Shown: positions 1 through 7,008 of the stretch, in pieces
Layout of the letters: every line of letters begins with the position of its first letter
Position numbering within the stretch: position 1 is the stretch's first letter
Origin: an uncultured Rhodospirillaceae bacterium
Lineage (GTDB): Bacteria > Pseudomonadota > Alphaproteobacteria > Rhodospirillales > UBA2165
Assembly (NCBI GenBank): GCA_913054205.1
Contig: CAJXJM010000066.1
Location: forward strand, 1 to 9,365
DNA: 9,365 nt
Reading direction: 5' to 3'
Translations under genes and position numbers: made by a program
The notes under the pieces: generated by a model
What the model saw: only the letters and a program-made list of their open reading frames with translations
What the model was told of the DNA's origin: nothing
Databases searched by the model: none

Positions 1-153
1 GTTGAAGAGGGACCGCGCCACACAGTGATTGCTCTCGCCCATAAGAAAGAGCCCTGGATGTCTGTGGTGCTGCTGAGTTTCCCGATTGAAAACGACGACG
101 ATGCTGCGTCTGAAGAAATAGCAGAGAAATATCGGAATCTTTTTTCTTTTTAG
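1..153 (+). CDS. C-terminal fragment of an unidentified protein, cut by the left edge
   Basis: Frame 1 is open from the first base to a TAG at 151-153 and encodes the last 50 residues of a protein that begins outside the window. The fragment has a short hydrophobic stretch (W-M-S-V-V-L-L-S-F), then an acidic patch (E-N-D-D-D) and ends K-Y-R-N-L-F-S-F. I do not recognise the family. No other frame here is convincing, and the stop falls just before the stop codon of the convergent mechanosensitive channel gene, leaving a 13-base gap, which is the spacing expected of two genes meeting tail-to-tail. The call as coding rests on the open frame and this layout only. No function is assigned. Confidence 0.55.
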   Translation, partial: VEEGPRHTVIALAHKKEPWMSVVLLSFPIENDDDAASEEIAEKYRNLFSF

Positions 154-160
154 GGCGGGG

Positions 161-184
161 GGCGCTTTAACTGACAGCAGCGCC
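161..184. terminator. Possible hairpin between convergent genes
   Basis: GGCGCT at 161-166 and AGCGCC at 179-184 form a perfect 6-base GC-rich inverted repeat with a 12-base loop. It overlaps the last codons and stop of the mechanosensitive channel gene and lies just past the stop of the left-edge gene. There is no T-run after it on either strand, so it is not a classical intrinsic terminator. It could be a weak bidirectional end signal or chance. Confidence 0.2.
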
Positions 185-1501
185 GGAAGGTTGCGCGATT
201 GGGAGGCTATCCCCACGATCATCAGAAGCCACATGAAGCACGCGCTGCGGGAACGGTATTTCGATATTCTCCTCTTTGAACAATTTCCAAATGCGGATGT
301 AAATCGCACTTTTGATGTTCGAAATACCGTTGTGAGGGTCCCTAATCCAAACACGAAGTTCGAGATCAATTGAACTGTCGCCAAAGCCTTTCACCAGGCA
401 GGTGGGCTCCGGCGAAGTGATGATACGCCCCTCAGCCTGCGCCGCCTTGATGCAGGTTTCAATCGCATGTGGTAAATCGGTGTCATAGGAAACGCCAATC
501 GCGAGCTTGAGGCGGATTTCAGAATCACTAAAGGTCCAGTTGGAAACCCGCTGGTTGATTAATTCTTCGTTTGGGATGAGATGTTCGATACCGTCCCGGG
601 TCACAACCGAAGCATAGCGGGCACCAAGTGTATTGACCCAACCATAGGTGCCGGCAACTTCAATCACATCGCCCGGTTTGATCGACTTATCAGCGAGAAT
701 AAGCAGGCCACTGATTAAATTTGCAAAAATTTTCTGTAGGCCAAAACCGATACCAACACCAACCGCACCACTGAAGACCGCAAGGCCGGTGAGATCAATG
801 CCGACGCTGTTCATCGCCGCGACAATGGCGATGGTGATAACAAAGAGTTTGAACAACTTGGTCAGCAATACTTGAACCGATGGCGTCATATTCGGCAATT
901 TGCTGACACGTTGTTCAAGCATGCGGGAAGCGAGTTGGGCGAGCCATAGGAGGACCGCCAATGCCATCATACCTTTGATGACGGTGAGGGCAGATATGTG
1001 CAGCTCGCCGAGATCCACCGCCAGGCTATCGAGGAAGGCAGCTGTCGCATCCAGTAAATTGACAATATTGAGGGCCGCGATTGTCCAGGCGGTCATAGAG
1101 ATCAGCTTGGACCATGTCTTGTCACGAATAAGCGTGGCTGTCAGACGGATGATGATCCAGGCAGTGAGCAGACTTACCGTGATTGTGAGCAGGTGATGTG
1201 GCCAACCAGCAAATTCGGCAACAAGTGAAGATATCCATTGCAGGACGATCCAGACAAATGGCAGCGCCATAAGCGCCAATGCGTCCGCGAGTTTGGTAAC
1301 CCAAGCTTCCGCCTCTTTCCATTCAGCGAGTTTATGTATCCAGGTGGTAATGAGCGGGCGGGCGGCCCAGGCGGCCAAGAAGGCAAGGATGATAAAAATG
1401 AGCTGACCCAGACTGCTCAAGACCAATATTTCGCTAAACAACCAATCCCGGATGACCAGGAATTGCGCTTCAATATATTGCGGATCGAGTAGTTTCTGCA
1501 T
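167..1501 (-). CDS. MscS-family small-conductance mechanosensitive ion channel
   Basis: This 444-residue inner-membrane channel would open under membrane tension and release solutes during hypo-osmotic shock. The N-terminal part (about 33-232) carries roughly six hydrophobic segments, more than the three of E. coli MscS, so it belongs to the longer members of the family. The MscS core starts near 236: a Gly/Ala-rich pore helix (about 240-268, with G-A-V-G-V-G-I-G-F-G-L-Q-K), then the beta domain with K-P-G-D-V-I-E-V (275-282), the W-V-N...R motif (288-295) and I-P-N-E at 309-312. A C-terminal alpha/beta domain runs to about 424 and includes the I-P-F-P-Q-R end motif. The start ATG is preceded by AGGG three bases upstream. 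It lies 91 bases after dctM on the same strand and is probably a separate or read-through unit, not part of the catabolic pathway. Family call is strong; gating properties and ion preference cannot be read. Confidence 0.93.
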   Translation of the reverse strand: MQKLLDPQYIEAQFLVIRDWLFSEILVLSSLGQLIFIILAFLAAWAARPLITTWIHKLAEWKEAEAWVTKLADALALMALPFVWIVLQWISSLVAEFAGWPHHLLTITVSLLTAWIIIRLTATLIRDKTWSKLISMTAWTIAALNIVNLLDATAAFLDSLAVDLGELHISALTVIKGMMALAVLLWLAQLASRMLEQRVSKLPNMTPSVQVLLTKLFKLFVITIAIVAAMNSVGIDLTGLAVFSGAVGVGIGFGLQKIFANLISGLLILADKSIKPGDVIEVAGTYGWVNTLGARYASVVTRDGIEHLIPNEELINQRVSNWTFSDSEIRLKLAIGVSYDTDLPHAIETCIKAAQAEGRIITSPEPTCLVKGFGDSSIDLELRVWIRDPHNGISNIKSAIYIRIWKLFKEENIEIPFPQRVLHVASDDRGDSLPIAQPSGAAVS

Positions 1502-1513
1502 GTTCCCTCATGC
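1498..1513 (-). promoter_or_regulatory. Small hairpin over the start of the MscS gene
   Basis: GCATG (1498-1502) and CATGC (1509-1513) are perfect 5-base arms around a 6-base loop. In the transcript the AGGG ribosome binding site sits in the loop and the AUG start codon lies in the stem. Such a fold could dampen translation initiation, but a 5-base stem is weak and may be coincidental. Confidence 0.2.
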
Positions 1514-1592
1514 TGCACATTTACCGGGGGCACGATTGCAGTATGAAGATCGCAGAAACCAATGAAAGAGCCGTTAACGCGCCGTGAGATTG

Positions 1593-2894
1593 TTAGCCCA
1601 TTGTGCTCGGCAGCCAGGTTGCGATTTCCGGCACGAAGACGATCAAGGTGATGAGCAAAATCTGGGCAATAACAAATGGCAATACGCCCTTGTAAATTTT
1701 ACTTAAAGGGACCTCTGGCGCCATGCCCTTGATGATAAACACATTCATCCCCACCGGCGGCGTTATCAGGCCAAGCTCAACCACCATGACGACGATGATG
1801 CCGAACCATATTGGGTCAAAACCGAGATTAACAACGACCGGGAAGAAAATTGGAATGGTCAAGAGGATCATGGCAAGAGAGTCGAGCGCACAGCCCATTA
1901 CAAGATAGATTAGCAATATGATCAGCATGATGACGGTGCTGGAGAAAGGCAGCGCGCCGATCCAAGTCCCGATCGCATCGGGCACGGCACTCAACACCAA
2001 GAAGTTATTAAACAGAATGGCACCGATCAAAATGGTGAAAATCATTGCCGAAGTCGTGACGGTCTTCATCAAGCAATCGACAAAAATATGCCACGTCATG
2101 GTGCGGGCGAAGAGGGCCAAAGCAAGGGCACCTGAAGCACCGATGCCTGCTGCTTCTTCGGGCGAGAAGATACCTGTGTAAATGCCGCCAATCACCAAGA
2201 CGAATAAAATGACCGTGCCCCAAACATCTTTAAAGGCCAGCATTTTTTGTTTGAAACTGGTTTTTTCACCGCGCGGACCAATGTCAGGAAAAATTCGGGT
2301 AATAATCGAAATCGTTGCCATGAAAAAGATAATTGTCAGAATGCCTGGAATAAAGCCAGCCAGGAAAAGCTCGCCTATATTTGTTTCGGTAAGAATGCCA
2401 TAAAGCACGAGGATCACACTTGGCGGAATAAGGATACCGATGGTGCCGCCTGCGGCAATGGAGCCGGTTGCAAGGCTGTAATCATAATTAAAGCGCTTCA
2501 TTTCAGGAAGTGCAACTTGGGTCATGGTGGCAGCTGTCGCAATACTTGATCCGCAAACAGCGGCAAATGCACCACAACCGCCAATGGTTGCCAGGGCCAA
2601 GCCGCCGCGCCTGTGGCCGAGCCAGGTGTTGCAGGCTCGGAACAAGTCTTCGCTGAGACCGGAATTACTGGCGAAATATCCCATCAAGATAAACATCGGC
2701 ACAATGCTGAGATTGAATGTAATCGGTGTTTCAAAAGCGGTTTGCCCGAGCAATGCCAGGGCTGCATCCATATCAATCAGGAGCGCGCTACCGAGAAAGC
2801 CTGTCGCCGCCATGGCAAAACCAATCGGGAGGCCGATTGCCAGCAGAAAAAACAACAGAAGAAAAATGAGAATTGAAAGAGTAATGGGATCCAT
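1593..2894 (-). CDS. dctM: TRAP transporter large permease subunit (DctM family)
   Basis: This is the 433-residue membrane subunit that carries the transport path of a tripartite ATP-independent periplasmic transporter, driven by a sodium or proton gradient. The length is normal for DctM (about 425-440). Hydrophobic segments fill almost the whole chain. Family motifs visible are the Gly/Ser-rich G-C-G-A-F-A-A-V-C-G-S-S (106-117) leading to T-Q-V-A-L-P-E-M (125-132), G-G-T-I-G-I-L-I-P-P-S (149-159), G-I-F-S-P-E-E-A-A-G (241-250) and L-I-T-P-P-V-G-M-N (376-384). The start codon lies 10 bases after the dctQ stop, and the sequence before it (AAGAATACTCCT) has no clear Shine-Dalgarno site, so translation is probably coupled to dctQ. 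The protein acts with the adjacent DctQ and DctP. The substrate cannot be read from this subunit. Confidence 0.96.
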   Translation of the reverse strand: MDPITLSILIFLLLFFLLAIGLPIGFAMAATGFLGSALLIDMDAALALLGQTAFETPITFNLSIVPMFILMGYFASNSGLSEDLFRACNTWLGHRRGGLALATIGGCGAFAAVCGSSIATAATMTQVALPEMKRFNYDYSLATGSIAAGGTIGILIPPSVILVLYGILTETNIGELFLAGFIPGILTIIFFMATISIITRIFPDIGPRGEKTSFKQKMLAFKDVWGTVILFVLVIGGIYTGIFSPEEAAGIGASGALALALFARTMTWHIFVDCLMKTVTTSAMIFTILIGAILFNNFLVLSAVPDAIGTWIGALPFSSTVIMLIILLIYLVMGCALDSLAMILLTIPIFFPVVVNLGFDPIWFGIIVVMVVELGLITPPVGMNVFIIKGMAPEVPLSKIYKGVLPFVIAQILLITLIVFVPEIATWLPSTMG

Positions 2895-2904
2895 AGGAGT
2901 ATTC

Positions 2905-3444
2905 TTATTCTATTAGAGTGGCATTATCAGGAACAACAGCTTCATCAATGCCGAACGCCATGCGAGCGGTGGTATAAAGATGAAACAGCAATGATGTGAC
3001 CATAAGCATGCAGGCAACGGCCATAATGATCGCATAGGGCCATACAGATGCTTCAGCGATCTGCGTGAGATCATTATTGTCATACCGAGAAACGGCCTGA
3101 ATCCATAATCGCCAACTGATCAGTACACCGATGAGCAGTCCGACGCTACCGGTGATAAAATCAAACACGGACTGAACGCGGGCAGACATATTGGTGATTA
3201 AAATATCAACGCGAATATGGCCGCGTTTAAAAGTTGTATAGCCAATGCCGAGATATATCATCATGCCCATGATAAGTTCTGTTACTTCAACAGAAACTGC
3301 AATTGGGTGGCCAAACGCGCGACCAATAACATCAAAAAGCGTGAGGAACATCATAGCCGCTAGGCCAGCAGAACCTGCGCGAGCGAACCACAAAGTGGCC
3401 CGCTCGTTCAGATTTTGTATCGTTCCTATAGAAGGATCCGTCAT
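2905..3444 (-). CDS. dctQ: TRAP transporter small permease subunit (DctQ family)
   Basis: This 179-residue four-helix membrane protein pairs with DctM and helps dock the periplasmic binding protein. Hydrophobic segments are near 22-41, 52-71, 95-115 and 134-156, matching the expected topology. Typical DctQ features are the D-V-I-G-R sequence at the end of helix 1 (38-42), a Glu-containing second helix (V-E-V-T-E-L-I-M-G) and F-K-R-G-H-I-R-V-D (72-80) after helix 2. It starts 9 bases after dctP and ends 10 bases before dctM, so the three are one operon. Its ribosome binding site is poor; the nearest purine stretch is the AAGGGC at the dctP stop, which points to translational coupling. The short hydrophilic C-terminal tail (about 165-179) is unremarkable. 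Confidence 0.93.
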   Translation of the reverse strand: MTDPSIGTIQNLNERATLWFARAGSAGLAAMMFLTLFDVIGRAFGHPIAVSVEVTELIMGMMIYLGIGYTTFKRGHIRVDILITNMSARVQSVFDFITGSVGLLIGVLISWRLWIQAVSRYDNNDLTQIAEASVWPYAIIMAVACMLMVTSLLFHLYTTARMAFGIDEAVVPDNATLIE

Positions 3445-3453
3445 TTAAAAGGC

Positions 3454-4470
3454 TTAGCCCTTCATCATGGACAGGAGTTCTTCCATCAAGGCTTTACCGT
3501 TTTGGCCCTTTTTATTGGCTTTGTTGATCCAGTCCTGTTTGATGACGGCAATAGCTTTAGCCCAGCGTTTTTGTTCAGAAGCAGAAATTTTCTGAAATTT
3601 ATTGCCTGCATCCATACCAGCTTTTTTGCCAACAGCATCAGCAGCATCCCAGCCTTGACCAATCAATTTGGCACCTGCTGCACCACCCGCTTTATTGAGC
3701 GCAGCTTTAGCAGAAGCTGGAAGACCGTCCCATTTCTTACCGCTCATAGCGACATAGAAAGATGTTGTGTAAAGACCGCCCGGGACTTCAAGGTGAAATT
3801 TGACCAATTTCGCCAGCTTAAAACCATGCAGACTTTCATAAGGGAAGAAAGCTGCATCGGTCGTGCCGCGCTGTAAACTCTCATGTGCTTTGGGAGCAGA
3901 CATCGCTACTGGAACAGCGCCCAGACGTTTCGCTATCAAAACACCGCCACCGCCAACACGAATTTTAACACCCTTAATGTCTTCGAGAGTTTTTATTTCT
4001 TTTTTACTGTGAAGCAGTCCAGGACCATGAACAAAGGCTGAGATCAGCTTGGTGCCGGTAAACTCCTTTTTGTCGAAGCCGTGTTTGGTGTACCATTTGT
4101 GGAGACCTTGGCTACCGGTTTCTGCATTTGGCGTGGCGAATGGGACTTCGGCCATTCTGAAGAGTTGATGACGTCCAGCTGTATAAGCGGAAACACCCAT
4201 GACCATGTCGCGTACGCCGTTTTTAGCAAGATCATACTGTCCGGGTGGTTTTGCAAGAGGTGCTTTGTCCATGACGATTTTGATCGAGCCGCCTGATGCT
4301 TTCTCGATCGAATCAGCAAAACGACGAGCCGTGCCAGTCCAATGATGGAAAGGGGGCAGCCAATTGGCAAATTTTAGTGTGATTTCAGCCGCCGATGTTG
4401 GCTGGCTCATTGCAGATCCGCCTATAAGTGCGGCACCTGCAAGCAGTACTCCCGTGGTAAGTTTTTTCAT
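3454..4470 (-). CDS. dctP: TRAP transporter periplasmic solute-binding protein (DctP family)
   Basis: This 338-residue extracytoplasmic binding protein captures the substrate and delivers it to DctQM. The N-terminus is a classic Sec signal peptide: M-K-K, a hydrophobic core (about 7-20), then P-T-S-A-A with likely cleavage after A28. The mature chain begins E-I-T-L-K-F-A-N-W, as DctP proteins do. The sequence I-K-G-V-K-I-R-V (165-172) places Arg171 where TRAP binding proteins have the conserved Arg that salt-bridges the substrate carboxylate, followed by the L-G-A-V-P-V segment (183-188). A carboxylate-containing ligand is therefore the best inference, though an organosulfate or other anion is conceivable. 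The C-terminal region is rich in Lys and Ala. A GGAG site (4478-4481) lies 7 bases before the ATG. It is the first gene of the TRAP operon, behind a 277-base spacer with promoter candidates. The exact ligand is unknown. Confidence 0.95.
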   Translation of the reverse strand: MKKLTTGVLLAGAALIGGSAMSQPTSAAEITLKFANWLPPFHHWTGTARRFADSIEKASGGSIKIVMDKAPLAKPPGQYDLAKNGVRDMVMGVSAYTAGRHQLFRMAEVPFATPNAETGSQGLHKWYTKHGFDKKEFTGTKLISAFVHGPGLLHSKKEIKTLEDIKGVKIRVGGGGVLIAKRLGAVPVAMSAPKAHESLQRGTTDAAFFPYESLHGFKLAKLVKFHLEVPGGLYTTSFYVAMSGKKWDGLPASAKAALNKAGGAAGAKLIGQGWDAADAVGKKAGMDAGNKFQKISASEQKRWAKAIAVIKQDWINKANKKGQNGKALMEELLSMMKG

Positions 4471-4497
4471 TTTTCGTCTCCGTTTCTGTTAAGCCTC

Positions 4498-4514
4498 CCG
4501 GCTGAAGGTGCCGG
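4498..4514 (-). promoter_or_regulatory. GC-rich leader hairpin 28 bases before dctP
   Basis: CCGGC (4498-4502) and GCCGG (4510-4514) form a perfect 5-base GC stem with a 7-base loop in the untranslated leader of dctP. There is no following U-run, so it is not an intrinsic terminator. It could protect the transcript's 5' region or influence dctP expression. It stands out because the rest of the spacer is AT-rich. Confidence 0.3.
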
Positions 4515-4688
4515 AAATTGTTAGTAGGTTTATTTGTATCGCGAATTTTGTTTGGTTTCCAATTGTTTGTCGCAAATCAGTCCAAATTGCGGCGATTAAA
4601 ATGCAACATGTTTCAATTTAATGTTCGCTGTATTGACCATTTTAAATTTGTAGGATGATTGAGCAAGCGAGAATTAACATTAAATATA

Positions 4689-4713
4689 AATCCCGTAATA
4701 TGGGATTATAGCA
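4689..4713 (-). promoter_or_regulatory. Extended -10 promoter candidate overlapped by an operator-like inverted repeat
   Basis: On the minus strand the sequence reads TGCTATAATCCC: a perfect TATAAT (4705-4710) preceded by TG at the extended -10 position. No good -35 box is seen, which extended -10 promoters can tolerate. The inverted repeat AATCCC-7 bases-GGGATT (4689-4694 and 4702-4707) begins inside the -10 box and runs over the expected start site, the usual place for a repressor operator. With one bulged base the arms extend to TATAATCCC/GGGATTTATA. The resulting leader to dctP would be about 230 bases. Alternatively the repeat is a weak terminator for the upstream operon, since it lies about 40 bases after the aldo/keto reductase stop, but its stem has only three GC pairs and no proper T-run. 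Confidence 0.45.
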
Positions 4714-4747
4714 AATCTGTAAATCATTAATTTTTGAAACCGGGAAT

Positions 4748-5719
4748 TTATCCTTTATCGACCGTCAAGAGGACATGTTCAGGTGTCCGTAATCCTTTTA
4801 CTTTTTCATCTGAGAAAGTTTCATCCAGCAGCGTTTTTTCTTCCAGTGTAAGCTCAATCTCCAACGCTTTAATATTGTCCTCGACATGTTTGGGATTGCG
4901 CGTGCCGGGGATGGGCACGATATCAAAGTCGCTGGCGAAAATCCAAGCCAGCGCAATTTGTCCCATGCTGACATTTTTGGCATCGGCAATATTTTTAACT
5001 GTTTGAACCAGGGCCAAATTGTGATCGATGTTTTCTGCGCTCAATCTTGGCAGACCGCGGCGCTTGTCATTTTCCGCGAGCGTGCTGGTGTCCGTGAGGC
5101 TGCCGCTTAAAACGCCGCGTCCCATCGGCGTGTAACCAACATAGGTAGTACCAAGCTCTTCGCAGGTCGGCAGGATTTCGGCTTCGGCAAATCGGCTCCA
5201 CAATGAATATTCGGTTTGCAAAGCTGAGATCGGATGAACTTTATGAGCGCGGCGGAGCGTGGCAGGTGCAGCTTCAGACATGCCGAGCGAGCGCACTTTG
5301 CCAGCAATGACCAAAGCCTTCATCGCGCCGATGGTTTCTTCGATCGGGACGTCCGGGTCAACGCGGTGCTGATAATAAAGATCAATAACATCGACGCCCA
5401 AGCGTTTTAAACTGGCCTCGCAGCATTCAACGACATGCTCGGGAGTGCCGCAAACGCTGCCGTCCACAAATCCAAACTTTGTCGAAATAACAATTTCGTC
5501 CCGGCGCTCAGCGGCCAGGCGTCCGAACAGTTCTTCATTAACTTTCGGGCCGTAAGAATTTGAGGTGTCCATAAACGTCAGGCCAAGATCAACGGCATGA
5601 TGGAGCGTTTTCAGTGACTCGTCATCATTAACGGGACCAAAAAAATCGGTAAGCACATTTCCGCCGAAGCCAATGGCAGAAATCTCGATGTCGGAATTGC
5701 CGAGTTTTTGAAATTTCAT
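4748..5719 (-). CDS. Aldo/keto reductase family oxidoreductase
   Basis: This 323-residue TIM-barrel enzyme is predicted to reduce a carbonyl to an alcohol (or the reverse) with NADP(H) in the cytoplasm. The catalytic tetrad of the superfamily is complete: Asp51 and Tyr56 in F-M-D-T-S-N-S-Y-G, Lys81 in S-T-K-F-G and His118 in Y-Y-Q-H-R. The cofactor-binding end shows I-P-G-T-R (270-274) followed by the E-D-N (280-282) helix. Residues 193-206 (Y-V-G-Y-T-P-M-G-R-G-V-L-S-G) match the usual barrel strand 7 region. A good ribosome binding site (AGGGGA) lies 8 bases before the ATG, and the gene starts 19 bases after the ABM stop, so it is the last gene of the catabolic unit. It resembles the standalone bacterial reductases of the YhdN / aryl-alcohol dehydrogenase-like type. 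The substrate is unknown; by context, an aldehyde or ketone produced in ring or lactone breakdown. Confidence 0.93.
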   Translation of the reverse strand: MKFQKLGNSDIEISAIGFGGNVLTDFFGPVNDDESLKTLHHAVDLGLTFMDTSNSYGPKVNEELFGRLAAERRDEIVISTKFGFVDGSVCGTPEHVVECCEASLKRLGVDVIDLYYQHRVDPDVPIEETIGAMKALVIAGKVRSLGMSEAAPATLRRAHKVHPISALQTEYSLWSRFAEAEILPTCEELGTTYVGYTPMGRGVLSGSLTDTSTLAENDKRRGLPRLSAENIDHNLALVQTVKNIADAKNVSMGQIALAWIFASDFDIVPIPGTRNPKHVEDNIKALEIELTLEEKTLLDETFSDEKVKGLRTPEHVLLTVDKG

Positions 5720-5738
5720 TTAAGTCGTCCCCTGATTT

Positions 5739-6080
5739 TTAGGTAGGTGCAGGCGTCTCTTGCGGCGCTTCATCCCGGTCCGTCTTGGTGTAATCACGCT
5801 GGACCTCGGCAATACGCAGCCGATAATTTTCGAACAATTCGTTGTAGCCTTTGGCCTGGGCTTTTTGATGTTTGGATTGATTGCGCCAGCCGACAACAGC
5901 TTCCTCATCGCGCCAAAATGACAGCGATAAAATTTTGCCTTCATTGGTTAGGCTTTGAAAGCGCTCGATCGAAATGAAACCGTCCATTTTTTCCAGGTCT
6001 TGGCGAAGCGCGGCGGCAATGTCTAAATATTCAGCTTTCCCGTCGGGCTTTGGTTCAACTTCGAAAATAACTGCATACAT
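5739..6080 (-). CDS. ABM-domain (antibiotic biosynthesis monooxygenase-like) small protein
   Basis: This 113-residue protein is a dimeric ferredoxin-like alpha/beta barrel of the ABM family (PF03992). Visible family signatures are M-Y-A-V-I-F-E-V at the first strand, G-F-I-S-I-E-R-F (34-41), S-L-S-F-W-R-D-E-E-A-V (52-62) followed by W-R-N (65-67) and H71, and Y-R-L-R-I-A-E-V (86-93). The final 16 residues are hydrophilic and Pro/Thr-rich, beyond the domain. Family members include cofactor-free monooxygenases, heme-degrading enzymes, isomerases and proteins of unknown role, so the reaction is not fixed by homology. A perfect AGGAGG site (6085-6090) lies 4 bases before the ATG and overlaps the stop codon of the upstream amidohydrolase, only 8 bases away, which indicates tight translational linkage. 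By context it may oxidise or isomerise an intermediate of the same pathway. Confidence 0.9.
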   Translation of the reverse strand: MYAVIFEVEPKPDGKAEYLDIAAALRQDLEKMDGFISIERFQSLTNEGKILSLSFWRDEEAVVGWRNQSKHQKAQAKGYNELFENYRLRIAEVQRDYTKTDRDEAPQETPAPT

Positions 6081-6088
6081 ATCGCCTC

Positions 6089-6973
6089 CTAAAATCCAAA
6101 AAGTTTTACCGGATTATCGACAAATATTTTTTGGTGAATTTTTGCATCGCTCGTCCAGTCTAACATATGATCAAGCAGATCGGCATCATTCGGCATAAAC
6201 CCATAGGTCGAAACATGGGGCCAGTCGGTTCCCCATATCAATCGATCTTGATTGGCCTCAATCAGAGCCTGCGCCATGGGCGTGACATCAAGATAAGGGG
6301 TTTGCTCTGACGTCGTAATTCGGTAGGTGCCAGTGAGCTTAACCCAGCAATGACCATCCCGCACCAGATTGAGAAAATCTTGGAAGCCTGGATGATCAAC
6401 TCCAGCCGACGTTTTTGTATAGCCGAGATGACCAACTGAAATATCGACTGGCAGTTTGATCAGAGTTTCTCGTAGGTCCGGAAACTCGTGAACATGGATA
6501 AGAAGTTCCAAATGCCAGCCAAAAGGCTTTAGGCGTTCCGCAAATTGGCAGAACTCTTCGATGGAAGCGAATGGCATGCCGCCCTTGTCGACCAAGTTGA
6601 CACGAATGCCACGAATGCCATCGGCATGAAAATCTTCCAGTTCTTTATCGGTGATTTCAGGGCCGACGGCAACAACGCCTCTCATGCGATCTGGGTATTG
6701 CCTGATGGCATCCATCATCATTGAATTGTCGGTGCCATAGACGCTGGGCTGCGTGAGCACCAATCGTTCGACGCCGAATATTTTGTGCATCTCCCGTAAA
6801 TCTTCCAAACTGGATTGCAACGGTGTGTACCCATGATTGGGAGACAAAGGATATTTATCTGGCGGGCCAAATACATGGGCGTGCGTGTCTATTGAACCAG
6901 CCGGTAAGGCTATCCGCGGTTTTTTCCAATTGGGATCAGGGGGAGTGCAGACAGGTATTTCAGAGTTAGGCAT
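6089..6973 (-). CDS. LigI-like amidohydrolase (2-pyrone-4,6-dicarboxylate lactonase family)
   Basis: This 294-residue cytoplasmic TIM-barrel hydrolase belongs to the COG3618 / amidohydrolase 2 group. It shows D-T-H-A-H-V-F-G-P (29-37), T-Q-P-S-V-Y-G-T-D-N-S (74-84), V-G-H-L-G (180-184) and W-G-T-D-W-P-H (247-253). From memory of the LigI lactonase literature, the active-site residues His31, His33, Tyr49, Ser77 and Arg124 fall at identical numbers, and His180, Arg217 and Asp248 correspond to His182, Arg218 and Asp250 here. The length is also nearly the same. The LigI substrate-binding Arg130 appears to be Lys130 and its Tyr156 seems absent, so the substrate is probably a related lactone rather than 2-pyrone-4,6-dicarboxylate itself. 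LigI-type enzymes need no metal despite the H-x-H. The start has a modest AGGA site 6977-6980. It sits 35 bases after the sulfatase and 8 before the ABM gene. Confidence 0.9.
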   Translation of the reverse strand: MPNSEIPVCTPPDPNWKKPRIALPAGSIDTHAHVFGPPDKYPLSPNHGYTPLQSSLEDLREMHKIFGVERLVLTQPSVYGTDNSMMMDAIRQYPDRMRGVVAVGPEITDKELEDFHADGIRGIRVNLVDKGGMPFASIEEFCQFAERLKPFGWHLELLIHVHEFPDLRETLIKLPVDISVGHLGYTKTSAGVDHPGFQDFLNLVRDGHCWVKLTGTYRITTSEQTPYLDVTPMAQALIEANQDRLIWGTDWPHVSTYGFMPNDADLLDHMLDWTSDAKIHQKIFVDNPVKLFGF

Positions 6974-7008
6974 GGGGTCCTATCAATTTTTTAAAATTTA
7001 TATTGGCT

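Larger units (their letters stand above)
4471..4747 (-). other. AT-rich regulatory spacer upstream of the TRAP operon, no gene
   Basis: No credible reading frame lies in these 277 bases between the aldo/keto reductase stop and dctP. Read on the minus strand it contains, in order: an extended -10 promoter candidate overlapped by an inverted repeat, a second weaker promoter candidate (TTGCTC at 4661-4666, 16 bases, TAAAAT at 4639-4644), a pair of similar 8-9 base words on the plus strand about 23 bases apart (TCCAATTG at 4558 and TCCAAATTG at 4581), a CCGGC/GCCGG hairpin and the dctP ribosome binding site. The base composition is clearly more AT-rich than the flanking genes, as expected of a control region. 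Confidence 0.7.

Noticed and set aside
2524..2916. A 130-codon plus-strand open frame antisense to dctM
   Set aside because: It overlaps a clear DctM gene entirely, is rich in Arg/Ala/Pro as expected from reading the other strand of membrane-protein codons, and has no family motif.
3415..3876. A 153-codon plus-strand open frame across the dctQ/dctP junction
   Set aside because: It lies antisense to two well-supported TRAP genes, has no recognisable domain and shows composition typical of a shadow frame.
4558..4589. TCCAATTG and TCCAAATTG direct words 23 bases apart as an operator pair
   Set aside because: The words differ by an inserted base, are AT-rich and short, and are likely by chance in this spacer.
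4689..4707. The AATCCC/GGGATT repeat as an intrinsic terminator of the enzyme operon
   Set aside because: The stem has only three GC pairs and is followed by TATATTTAATG, not a T-run; its overlap with a TATAAT favours an operator, though the terminator reading is not fully excluded.
5720..5944. A 74-codon minus-strand frame ending next to the aldo/keto reductase start
   Set aside because: It is out of frame with, and contained in, the ABM gene, whose sequence matches its family in full. The alternative frame is basic and low in recognisable structure.
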